Positions 38,751-48,983 of a stretch of DNA of 64,000 bases are shown here, piece by piece. The notes below the pieces were generated by a model that saw only the letters and a list, made by a program, of their open reading frames with translations, had not been told where the DNA came from and did no database searches. This stretch comes from Torreya grandis (lineage: Eukaryota > Streptophyta > Pinopsida > Cupressales > Taxaceae). Made by a program: the position numbers and the translations under genes. Location of the stretch: contig JARHVA010007797.1 of NCBI GenBank assembly GCA_037957365.1, positions 499,001-563,000 of the forward strand. Direction: 5' to 3'. Position 1 is the first letter of the stretch. Each line of letters starts with the position of its first letter.

Positions 38751-39044
38751 TGAACACCAACTCAGTGTTTGAGTTGGGTGTTAGGACCTAAGAGAGAGCT
38801 TTGAGGAGAGAATTAATATTCACTTGAGGTGTGGGAAGCCTCTGAAGAGGTGGTGGAGAAGAAGTGGCATCTTCTTTATTGTATTCTTTTCTTTAAGAGT
38901 TTTAATACAAGTTGTGTATTGTCTCTCATATCATGTGTTATTTCTGAATTCTAGTTACTTGTGATTCTGGTTAATTTCTGCATATTAAGTTGCTTGGTTT
39001 GGTAACCAATTGTGTGCTTTCAGTGTTTCATATATCTTGACAAG

Positions 39045-39062
39045 TGGTATCAGAGCCAGGTT
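39045..39062 (+). other. C1 primer binding site for initiator tRNA-Met
   Basis: TGGTATCAGAGCCAGGTT starts two bases after the LTR end. It is complementary to the 3' end of plant initiator tRNA-Met, the standard primer for Ty1/copia elements. Confidence 0.95.
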
Positions 39063-39233
39063 GCAGGAAGCAGGTTTTGTGTTTGGTTACAGGTCACTCT
39101 CAGGGGTTTCTGATTGAGTGGGAGTAGAGCAATGGTAGATGAAAGTAAGCTGAGAATGGAGGAGTTGAAAAGCAGAGATGGTCACTTATAGTCCCATGGA
39201 AAGAAAGAGCAGGTAAAAGAATATTCTTGGTTT

Positions 39234-39890
39234 GTGGAAGATCAACATAAAGAAATTGAAGAAGTAGATGTAGCAGGTGTTGTTACACAGGATGCTCTAA
39301 GAGGTTTCTTGGATAAAGTTAAATCTTGGTTAATAGATTCGGTTGCTTCTTTCCATGTAGCCCCAGGTAGAGGACCTGGTGAGCCTTGCCAAAGAATTGG
39401 CAAAGGGGAAGTGAAGCTGAAATTGCAGGCGGCCAACACACAGGTGTTGATGAAGGTCATGCAGGTCCCAGGTTTGGAGATATGGCTAATTTCTTCAGAA
39501 AGATTGGGTGATGAGAGATGCACAAGAACTCTCACAACAGATGCACTTGAATTAGCTGGTGGTAAGAAAATAGGTACTCTTTATCTACTTGTTTGTATTA
39601 CTGATTCTTCTTCTGTTGTAGAGCCGTGGCTTCATAGGCTTGGTCACATGAGCAGGAAGGAGATGCATGTTCTTAAGCGGAAGACAAATATATTTGATAG
39701 GCTTAAGAACTGGAAAGCCTTGGTGTTCTTGGAGGAGATGGCAGACAGAAACCAGTGGATGGTGCTAGATACTTCTGAGCAGAGCAATTTGGACATGGGT
39801 TTTGATTCAAAGGAGCTCACAGGTAAAAATTCATCACTCATAGGCGAACACAGGTACCGACGTCGATCAAGAGGAATCGGCATCGAATAG
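39234..39890 (+). pseudogene. C1 truncated polyprotein: protease and GAG-pre-integrase
   Basis: Open for 218 codons. Residues 31-44 (SWLIDSVASFHVAP) match the copia protease active site W-x-x-D-S-G-A-S-x-H-x-x-P, with the catalytic-loop Gly changed to Val. Residues 111-150 include PWLHRLGHMSRKEMHVL, the GAG-pre-integrase block W-H-x-R-L-G-H-M-S. Gag with its zinc knuckle and the integrase core are absent. The last ~20 residues come from translation of the CpG-palindrome array, not from a known domain. The Gly to Val change and truncation make an active product unlikely. The ATG at 39,234 is simply the first in frame; no initiation context decides it. Confidence 0.8.
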
Positions 39891-40075
39891 AAAGGTGTCG
39901 ATGTCGTTCATGTGCAGACCGAAGCTATTGATGTTGGGCAGGGTAAGACCGATGTCGGTCAAGAGGATCGACATTGGCAACAGGGACACTGACGTTGGTA
40001 GGGTCGATAGTCAGGAACAGATGCATAGGAATTGATGTCGATTGGATGCAGACTATGGAGTGACCGAGGTCGGTC
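39855..40075 (+). repeat. CpG-rich palindrome array in C1 internal region
   Basis: Three close matches to the 14-bp palindrome GACCGACGTCGGTC (39,855-39,868; 39,947-39,960; 40,062-40,075), plus looser forms (gtgtcgatgtcgttca, gacattggca, ctgacgttgg). The same word occurs in both LTRs. Spacing is irregular. Confidence 0.75.
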
Positions 40076-40459
40076 ACTGTAACAGATTTTGGGTGGACAG
40101 CGAGCTTTCAAAGAGTCTCAAACACCCATATGGAGGACTGAAGACATAAGTAAGCCTCAAATTCGTTGTTCCTCTTCTTTATACTCATTGCTAATTGTAG
40201 AGTAGGAAGGATCTAGGAAATAGGTGGGAGCATGGCAGGGATATGATGCAGAACCAAACGGGAGTTTTGGTAGGGTTGCCAGTAGGCATGAAAGCACAGA
40301 GATGAATGGATTCCTTAGTTGAAGAATAGAGTGAATGGACACGTGAGATGGAAGACCAGGTATATGGTCTTGAGGAGCTGCAGGATAGTGGTACAAGTTT
40401 TGATAGGTGGAGGACGAAGCATGGCTTCAGTCAATGTCAGGGTAACTACTATGGTTTGT

Positions 40460-40980
40460 CTTACTAGGTGGATGATGATTGTAACATCATTCTGTTGCTG
40501 TATGTGGATGGTATGTTTTGCTAGCAGGATTGTACATACAGGGTTTTGCTGAGGTAAGGGTAAGGTTAGTTCAGCGGCATGTCATGAGGAGTTTGGAGCA
40601 GCAAAATTTTTTGATATGGGAGACATGGAGATCACAGGTTGATTTTGTCTCCAATGGGAGCTGATGTGAATCAGGTGTTGGCAAGTTTCAGGATGCAGAG
40701 CTGAAGCACACTAAGGGCTGGATAGGTATAGTGTCTAAAATCACATGAGGTCTGGTATAGACCTGAGTATTCCCATGCAGTGGGAGTTGTCAGAGAGTTA
40801 GGAGTCAATTCAGGGAAGTGTGTTCTCAGGTATTTGAGAGGGACCAGCATTAGGGATTCATGCTATACAGGGTTAGGACTTCACTACATGGGTTTGTAGG
40901 TTCGGATGTGGCAGGGTACTCAGATGATAGGAGGTACATCATAGGTTGTGTGGTGGGTTGTCTTCAGGATTGATCTTGAA
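40460..40980 (+). pseudogene. C1 RT end and RNase H start, decayed
   Basis: Around 40,470-40,516 the frame reads NIILLLYVDGMF, the copia RT active-site block (I-x-L-L-Y-V-D-D-M) with the second Asp changed to Gly. Then KFFDMGDMEI (pattern F-x-M-K-D-L-G), and at about 40,820-40,850 CVLRYLRGTS, then at about 40,895-40,960 GFVGSDVAGYSDDRRYIIGC (pattern G-Y-x-D-S-D-x-A-G-x-x-D-x-R-x-S-x-x-G), the entry to RNase H. Frames shift between blocks. Loss of the catalytic Asp and of the RT N-terminal half means no activity. Confidence 0.8.
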
Positions 40981-41047
40981 GAGGGATACAAACCAAGAAA
41001 TAGATTAGATGGGGTAAAGGTACAAGTATAGTGCAGCTATTTATCTC

Positions 41048-41059
41048 CAAGTGGGAGAT
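41048..41059 (+). other. C1 polypurine tract
   Basis: ccaagtgggagat directly before the LTR start tgttagg; AAGTGGGAGA is the usual PPT form of plant copia elements. Confidence 0.85.
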
Positions 41060-42202
41060 TGTTAGGTTGTGGAGCTAAAAGCTTCACTGATGCAGACATG
41101 GAGGAGGTTGTAGATGAGTTGTAGAGTGTCATAGACACTGGCGTTGGTCTGGCCAACTGACATCGACAGGATTAGACAGGAATGAAATCGATGTCGGTCA
41201 GAGATTGGCTGGTGTCGGTGACCCCCAGGTAGACAGGGATCGACGTCGGTCACCTGTGTGGTTCGACTGCGAGTATATTACGGGCAATTAGCTAATGAAC
41301 CAAGTGTTTGCATGATGAGAGCTAATTTTAGACTGAGAGCTATGGATCTAATTATTGTAATTAGATGTCTAATTATTGTTTAGATGAGATCTATATAATA
41401 GACTCATGGTTGTATTGGAAACTTGTGTATGGAGTAAGAGACCAAACAACTCCTTCAAAGAGAGGTAGAACAATGGTGTGTTCCTCCTAGTGCCACAGTA
41501 CCAAGTGTGTGGGTGCTGGATTGGAGAATCAGCAGGGTTCTTCATTTATGTATGATCTTGGTCATCAGGTGAGCATGGCCTTTATAGGAGATCTACATTG
41601 TAAGTAAGATCATTTATTTGCAGGTGTATGTGTGTGTAAGGTCAAGGTTCACAGGTGTGCAGAACTAGGTTGATTTACAGGTGTGCAAGATCAGATAGGA
41701 CAGCAACACAATAGGGAGAAGAATCAGGTAGGATCTACTTGGAGTACAGGTGTGTACTCAGATAGAGCAAAGAGGAAGGCAAGGGAGTTCATTCCATATG
41801 TATGGTCTGTTGAGGTGTAGGTTATTTCAGGTTCATGGGAGATCTACTTGGAGTACATGGAGTACTTGTGGAGTGCGTGGAGGACTTGTGGTGTGCATGG
41901 AGCACTGGAAGTGAACACCAACTCAGTATTTGAGTTGGGTGTTGGGACCTAAGAGAGAGCTTTGAGGAGAGAATTACTGTTCACTTGAGGTGTGGGAAGC
42001 CTCTGAAGAGGTGGTGAGAAGAAGTGGCATCTTCTTTATTGTATTCTTTTCTTCAAGAGTTTTAATACAAGTTGTGTATCGTCTCTAATATCATGTGTTA
42101 TTTCTGAATTCTAGTTACTTGTGATTCTGGTTAATTTAAGCATATTAAGTTTCTTGGTTTGGTAACCAATTGTGTGCTTTTGGTGTTTCATATATCCTGA
42201 CA
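41060..42202 (+). repeat. C1 3' LTR
   Basis: 1,143 bases, tgttaggttgtgg to tatatcctgaca. It keeps the TG start lost from the 5' copy and a 30-base segment (about 41,160-41,190) missing there. Palindrome matches lie at 41,186-41,199 and 41,238-41,251, and a TATA-like box at 41,392-41,400. Confidence 0.92.
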
Positions 42203-42207
42203 ATATC
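42203..42207. repeat. Target site duplication ATATC, right copy of C1
   Basis: Same five bases as 37,925-37,929. Confidence 0.85.
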
Positions 42208-43860
42208 TCTTATATGTGTTAAACTAGTCACATAAGTTGACCTATCACTAAAAGCTCTAATGGTGTAAACAATGAGAAAACTAGGCAGAAGTGAGAAGGT
42301 GATTAGGGATTTGTTATCATGGATTAGCTACAATTCCTAGTTCATGAATATGTTTTTAAATACCTATAATACATTTTAATATTGTATATAATATTTATAA
42401 ATAATTTTATATGATGAAAATGTTTCTCATAAGTTGACCTATCTAATTCAAATGACATAGTAAGGTACAAGACTATGAGATTGGTCTTCAAGACCAATAT
42501 TACCATTTTGAAATATTATATATAAATTTTATAATGGTATAATTACTTAATAGGACCATATAAATTCATTTTAAGTCTCTTAAAGTGGTTATAAATGTGT
42601 TTTAGGTCTTTATTTCCATGGCTATGTTTTAGGTTAGTTTGTAGTTCTGAGTGGGCTACCTATAGAGAAGGGTTTGAGTCATTTTGCCCTATGTATTGAA
42701 TTATAATGAATTTGGTGTATTTATTTAGTTAATTAAAGTTATATTTTTTTTCCAATTTTTTATAGCAATATTGTGTTTTTACTTTAGTTTTTCAACATAG
42801 ACTTTATGGGTATGCATAGGCCTAATTGTGAACAGTGCTAATAGCTTACTTCAAGTGATGGTTGGAGATAAAAGGTGTCATGGACCCAATATGATATTAT
42901 ATTTATATTTTAAATTTTCATATTATATTTTCCTACCATGTGAAAAGTTTGAGATTGTTCCAAGGTGTTTAAAATGTAATGTGTGGTAATGAAGGCCTAA
43001 TTGAATTAGGTCTCCTTAAGGACTAAAAGGGGTTTTGGTCCTATATAATATGACCAACCTATTGTATTTTTTTATTAATCTATTTTTAATTTAATAGGTC
43101 ATATTTTTATATAAATATAAATTTACAAGTTTTTATGGCCAATCAAGGACTATATGAGCAAGAACCTAGTATAAGAACAAGGTCTAATAGGCCTAATTAT
43201 TTAGTTAGAGATTAAGAGAGTTAAACCGAATAAGATGGAAATTTGAATATATAAAGGAGGCATTTTAGATGATAATTAGGGTATATATAAACCATAATTA
43301 ATATATTATAAGGGATTTTTATATTATTATCAAGGTCATATGACCCAACAAAGTCAAGAAGAGGTCTAATTGAGTGAAGAAGGATAGAGACCAGTTTGAG
43401 AAAGATAGGAGTGTGTGAGGAGGTAAATAAGGAGATAATCATATATTTTATAATAAATAATGTTTTATAAAATTTATCAAGGGTTTTAGATGGATAATTT
43501 GGTGTTGAGTCATCTATTGGTTTGTTGCCTCCTTGTAAGTAGGTGTTTGCTAAAGTCTAGTCAAGTGGGTACTTGGCTAGTTGGGGTTGGTGCTCAAAGT
43601 GAATTTGGTGTTTCAATAAATATTAATGTTTGTATTATAGGATATTATTATATTTTCATCATTAGTGGGTTTTATTATCCTTGAGGTTTTCCCACTCATA
43701 TAAGTTTTTTATGTGTTATGCTTCCATTTCTTACACATGACTCTTAATGTGTTGCTAGTTCAGTATATCATTTTGATAGTTCATGAATGATAAAGTAAAG
43801 TTGAAAAAGTTTTGAATATTGATTCAGCCCCCACCTTCTTAGTCATTATGATTTCAATAA
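42208..43860 (+). repeat. Probable 5' LTR of copia element C2
   Basis: Non-coding DNA that ends at a decayed Met-tRNA PBS, so its right end should be an LTR. The last part has copia LTR style text: gtgggtacttggctagttgg, gttggtgctcaaagtgaat, then aataaa near 43,615 and ttgaggttttcccact. The left end is unresolved, perhaps near 42,600, and no second copy was found. Confidence 0.45.
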
Positions 43861-43873
43861 TTATTATCAGAAC
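43861..43873 (+). other. Decayed Met-tRNA primer binding site of C2
   Basis: ttattatcagaac differs from TTGGTATCAGAGC at three places, all explainable by G to A or G to T change. It sits 5' of the C2 gag. Confidence 0.6.
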
Positions 43874-43929
43874 ATACTCCTTTTATGTAAGTCTAATAAA
43901 TTGAAGGTGATCCTAAAAATCACAAAAAA

Positions 43930-46900
43930 TGTCCTGTAACCAACATAAAGAAGACAACATGTATGATGAAATAGTTTATTATGACAGTGAAGAAGGATAA
44001 TCTAAATTAGACCTTGAAGTTGACCCCATAAGTTCCCTTGATGATTTGAAACATCAAAATAATACTATCAATGATATTATTAGTCATTTATAATAGGTCA
44101 ACACAATGTATAAATCAAAGGAAGTTGAGTATGATAGGTTGAAGACAGAATTAGATTCCTTAAATATTGAGCATGAGCACCTCATGGACAAAATTAGAAA
44201 GTTTTAAAGAGATTATGAGAAGTCATAACAAGTTAAGATTAGAAAAATGAAAATACCAATTGAGCAACCCAATGCAATAAAGGATAAGTCATAATGGGAC
44301 CATGGTAAGTATAGGAATGTTGTTTACTACATCTATCATAATATAGGACATGTTGCAAGATTCTGCTCTAATAGAGTAGGAAGGCCTACAAGATTAAATA
44401 AAACATATGAAAAAACTATAATTCATAAGAAGGATCAAACATTGGTATGAAATCTAAATAAATTTAGGATGGATCATATTGAGTTCAAGAGGTAGGATGG
44501 ACTATTTTCCAGGAAGGAAAAGAAAACCAAAGAGGATTCTATGCAAGCTCAAACTACCTTTCAAATTCAAGATGAAGGCATGAAATGTTATATAGATATT
44601 TATTTATCAATCCACATGACAATAAATAGAAATAATTTCATCTCATTAAAGAATAATTTTTCAATAATAGTGAGGTTTAGAGATACCACAACTACTAATA
44701 TATTTGGCAAGGGTATTTTGAGTTTAGACAATGTAAAGAACAATACACAAAATATGTTGTTTATAGAAGGTTTTAAACATAACATGATTATTTTAAGTCA
44801 AATGTGTAATAGATTAAATACACTAACCTTTCATGATGGATGGTTTGAGATAATGAGAGACAAAATAAGAAGGCTAATTTTCAATACCAAGAGGACTGAG
44901 AACAACCTATATGTATTAAATGAGATAAAAAAGGATAGATGCTTAATGAGAAAGATAGATGAAATTTTAATATGAAATAGAAGGATATATCACCTAAAAT
45001 TTTAAAACCTATTCAAAATTAGCACTAATAAGTCTATGGAAAACATTCTTAGGATCACCAAACCTACAAACATACTTTACAAGGCATGTCAACATGGTAA
45101 GCTTACTAGAAGAAGGTTCAAGTCTAAGGATTATTCTACTCTAAGACCCTTTCAAGTGCTTATGATCTAATAGAGGATGAGAGTTTTGGTCTAATTAGTT
45201 TGATGAATTATGTGAGGTTCATGGAATAGGAAGACAATTCTTAGTATCTAGGACACCTTATCAGAAGGGCCCAGTAGAAAGGAAGAATATGATAGTTCAA
45301 GAGATGGACAGAACTATGTTAAATTATTCTATATTATCTGATGGATATTGGGAAAACGTAGTAAGTATTTTTGTCTAAATTTTTGAATAGAGTATAGATA
45401 TTTAATAATGGAAACAAGACCCATTATGAACTATGGAAGGGAAAATCTACCAATGTTGAACACTTTAGAGTGTTTGGAAGTAAATGTTTCATCAAGAGAG
45501 ATGATGAATAATTGGGAAAGTTTGATTCTAGATCTGATAAAAGAATATTATTAAAATAATCTTCAATGATTTTAGTCTATAGATGTTATAACAAGAGATT
45601 AAAAAATATAATGAAAAGTACCAATGTGAAGATTAATGCGACAAGGAAATATCACTCACAATCAAAGAAAATTTTAGATAATATGGACTTCAAGAATGAA
45701 GAGACTATAGAGGTTGATGAGGAAAATGAATAATTTGAAGAGAGGAGGGACTCAAAAGGACACTCAAGATAAATTCAAAGAGATCACCTTGAATCTCAAA
45801 TCATTAGCAACAAGAATGCAAGTATGCAAAGAAGGAGAATATTGGTAAGTAGTCTAAATCAATAAAATGTTTCTCTATTATCCAATATTAAACCTAAGAG
45901 TCTTATAGAATAAATCAAAGACATATTTTTTTTAAGTTATATGAATTAGGATTTAGATAAAATATATAATAATGAGGCTTGGGAACTAGTTCCTAGGCCT
46001 AGAGACAAGAATGCCATTAGCATAAAATGGGTGTTTAGAAACAAGTTGATTGAAGATGGAGAAGTCACTAGGAAAAAGGATATATTGGTATGCAAGGGAT
46101 ATGAAAAATTTGAAGGGGTATGATTTTAGGATAACATTGAAATAATAGTAAGATTAGAGGCCATCAGATTGTTTCTAGCATATCTATGATTTAAGGTATA
46201 CCAGATGGATGTCAAATCTACCTTTTTGAATGAGAATTTGGAAGAAGTGTACATTGGGAAACCTGAAGGGTTATCACTATCATATGACAAAGACTATGTT
46301 TATAAATTTAAATATCATTTATATGGTATAAATCAAGCTCCTAAATAATATTATGCTAGGTTGGATAAGTATTTGTTGGATCAAGGATTCAAAAGAGGAG
46401 TTGAAGATAGTAATATATACATGAAGACATAAGATGGCCATCAATGAATAGTAATTATCTTTATGGATGAAATCATATTTGGTGAAAATAATGATAAAAT
46501 GACCAAGTATTTTGTAGAGGTGATGAAGAAAGAGTTTGAGATGTCCATATTAGGATAACTATCATTATTTCTTAGGTTTAAAATCATTCATTCTAAAAAA
46601 GGTATATTCATCTCACAAGCCAAGTACATAAGAGAGATATTGAATAAGTTTGTGATGGAATATTACAAGGCATTTATTATACCCATGATCATAAGATATA
46701 AGTTGAGTAAGGAATATGAGTCTTCAAAGGTCAACTAGACATCATATAGGTCAATGATTAGAATTTTTTGTACACCACTACATCTAGACCTAACATCATG
46801 AAAGTAGTAAGCCTTGTGAGAAGATTTCAAGTAGATCAAAAGGAGAATCATGTGAAATTAGTAAAAAGGATAGTCAGGTATCTCAAGGGGACTATAGAGT

Positions 46901-47360
46901 ATATTTTGTGGTATATAAAAAGTAAGGAGTTAAATTTGATATCCTACATAGATGTACATTGGGTAGGAAGTATAGATGATAAGAATAGTACACATGAGGA
47001 GCCTTCTTCCTAATTGGGTGCCTAGTTTCATGGATAAGTAAGAAGAAACCATCAATGGATTTTTACACTTTTGAGAATTATTACATTATATAAACTTCAT
47101 GTTTCACTCAGGTCTTATGGATGAGACATAGCCTAAAAGACAATAGGGTGGAGTATAATGGTCTTAGATCTATCTATTATGACAATGAAAGTGTTGTAAG
47201 TGCCTTAAATAACCCTTTCATGCACTAAAGGAATAAACATATTCCCATAGAGTATCATTTTCTAAGAGATAATTTATGTGAATTTTTTTTGAAGCAAGTG
47301 GTCGAGTCATGGGATAAACAAAGTGGAAACTACTTAGATTGGGAAATCAAGGATGAAGAA
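43930..47360 (+). pseudogene. C2: old full-length Ty1/copia polyprotein remnant
   Basis: All copia domains are traceable in order on the plus strand, with many stops and frameshifts. Gag end with zinc knuckle at about 44,310-44,370 (YYIYHNIGHVARFC; both first Cys are Tyr). Protease at 44,541-44,975 (CYIDIYLSIHMT for W-x-x-D-S-G-x-S-x-H-M-T, then KNTQNMLFIEGFKHN-type text). GAG-pre-integrase end at about 45,070-45,130 (YKACQHGKLTRRRFKSK). Integrase at about 45,165-45,370 (FDELCEVHGIGRQFLVS, RTPYQKGPVERKNMIVQEM). C-terminal integrase near 45,420-45,500 (HFRVFGSKCFIK). RT at about 45,930-46,760 (AWELVPRPRDKNAISIKWVF, QMDVKSTFLNENLEEVY, LYGINQAPK; Y-V-D-D box reads FMDEI). RNase H at 46,768-47,340 (VKRIVRYLKGTIEYILWY, YYDNESVVSALNNPF). 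No activity is possible. Confidence 0.9.
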
Positions 47361-48983
47361 TAACCTTCACTTATAGAAGCCACATCCATCCCCCTTAAAT
47401 AAATTAAAACCTTCACATCATGTAAGTCAATAAAATAATCGATATAAAATAATAAATAAGTCCTTTTTGATAAGGATGAATACCAAAGTACATCAAAATT
47501 TGAGAGATTGATTGGTAGATGGAAGAAGAATGAGGAAGCTGCTAATTTTTTAATTTTTTCACCTCTAAGATCCCATTTATATTCCTATTAATCTCAAAAT
47601 CCCAAGCTTTATAGTGTCTATATAACCCAAAATCCTATTTATTAACCTATCCTTGTATAAGTACCTATTTTATGGGAGGCAAATGAAGAAGATTAAGTTG
47701 TAGCTATAAGTAAGCCTCAAAAAGGCTATGAAGAGAGTGATTAAATTGTGTATGATGAAGAGATCATCATTGAAAATTACATTTATAAATGATAAGCTCA
47801 TAATAATAAATTATAATTGTTTAAGTATTTATTTGAGTCCAAATAACATGATCAAGGAAATACAGACCTTAATCTCTTATTAATTTTTATGGTGAATACC
47901 TCTATACCAACTCTTGTGAAGATAGAAGAAAGTCTAGATGAACTAGAACCAAGTAAGGTTTAGTTGGAGGACTTGTTTTAAGTCTTATGAGTAAGTTAAA
48001 TTATAATATATGTAGGTTAGGGTCTTATCTAGACTAAGGAAGTTGGTTTTATCAAGAAAAACAATAAACATAGAGAAGACAACTTTCCAAGTTTGTCATT
48101 TTAAGAAACTACCTAATTTGACATTAAATTATTTTAGATTTTTAAGGTCATATATAAACCTCTTAGTAAATTTTTAGACACTTTTACACTCTTAGAAGAT
48201 AATATAGATCTGTATTAGCCTCAACCTCTCAAATAACAAGAATATTTTCTTCTTGAAGCCAATTCTACAAGTACGTTGCAAGAAGAATAGAAATCCATTC
48301 AATCTGATTCATAAACTTATGAGGAGGTAAATTTTTTTCATGAGGTGAATAATGATGAGGTGTATACCATAATTATATCATATCCTATCATCTACTTATC
48401 TCAGCTAGAAGCCATTTCCTATCTTGTTCATATCAAAACATGAAGATGAGATTAAACATGTAGAAGATTAGTCTAAACACAACTTATGATACCTCATGAT
48501 TCAATAAATATGGAGGAAGTGTAAAAGTTTAATTTTGTATAATAATAGGTTTTCAATATTAGCACATATTTTCCCATCTTATACTCTCTAATGTGTACCA
48601 TCAATCTTGCTAACTCCATGGATTTGATGAGAAAAGGTAGGTACTTTTCTCTACCAATAAATGGTTTTGTTTAGGGCTATATCAAGTTATTAGAGTAGGT
48701 TAGTGTAGGGTATATTATTTGTCTCTCCTTGTTCCAAGTGATATTTCACATTTGTCTAGTAGGTATAGCTATTTTTGATTTATTGTGTGTTAGTTTATTG
48801 TCTTTGTATCTATATTCTAATATACTATAGGTTATATATTATTGTTTTAAGGAATTTTAAATAAGGTTCAAGTTATAAACCATATCTTTAATTAAGTGAT
48901 GAGTAACTCCATTGACCAATTGATTCAGGAGGAAATTGGGCAAGATGCATAACAATAATTCAATCTTAGAAGGTTACCAAAGA
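47361..48983. other. AT-rich DNA downstream of C2, unidentified coding-like scraps
   Basis: The C2 3' LTR should start near 47,390, but no match to 42,208-43,860 was found, so it is lost or too diverged. Short plus-strand frames (for example ESLDELEPSK near 47,930) have no family match. Confidence 0.4.

Larger units (their letters stand above)
37930..39042 (+). repeat. C1 5' LTR
   Basis: 1,113 bases, starting tattaggttttgg (the expected TG has become TA) and ending tatatcttgaca. It contains CpG-rich motifs at 37,998-38,092, a TATA-like box at 38,231-38,239, and a GGAGTAC/GTGGAGTGC tandem block at about 38,677-38,750. Confidence 0.92.
37930..42202 (+). mobile_element. C1: structurally complete, internally deleted Ty1/copia element
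   Basis: LTRs at 37,930-39,042 and 41,060-42,202, ATATC duplication outside, Met-tRNA PBS at 39,045, PPT at 41,048. The internal region is only 2,017 bases, less than half of a usual copia polyprotein region, so most of gag, integrase and part of RT are missing. Remaining pieces: protease and GAG-pre-integrase in one 218-codon frame, RT active-site region, and RT end to RNase H start. GC and CpG content are visibly higher than in the flanks. In the first 101 LTR bases I count 8 differences; the 30-base length difference is one gap near 38,030 against 41,160-41,190. Confidence 0.92.

Noticed and set aside
39242..39883. Minus-strand open frames of 97 and 79 codons inside C1
   Set aside because: They are shadows of the plus-strand protease/GAG-pre-integrase frame.
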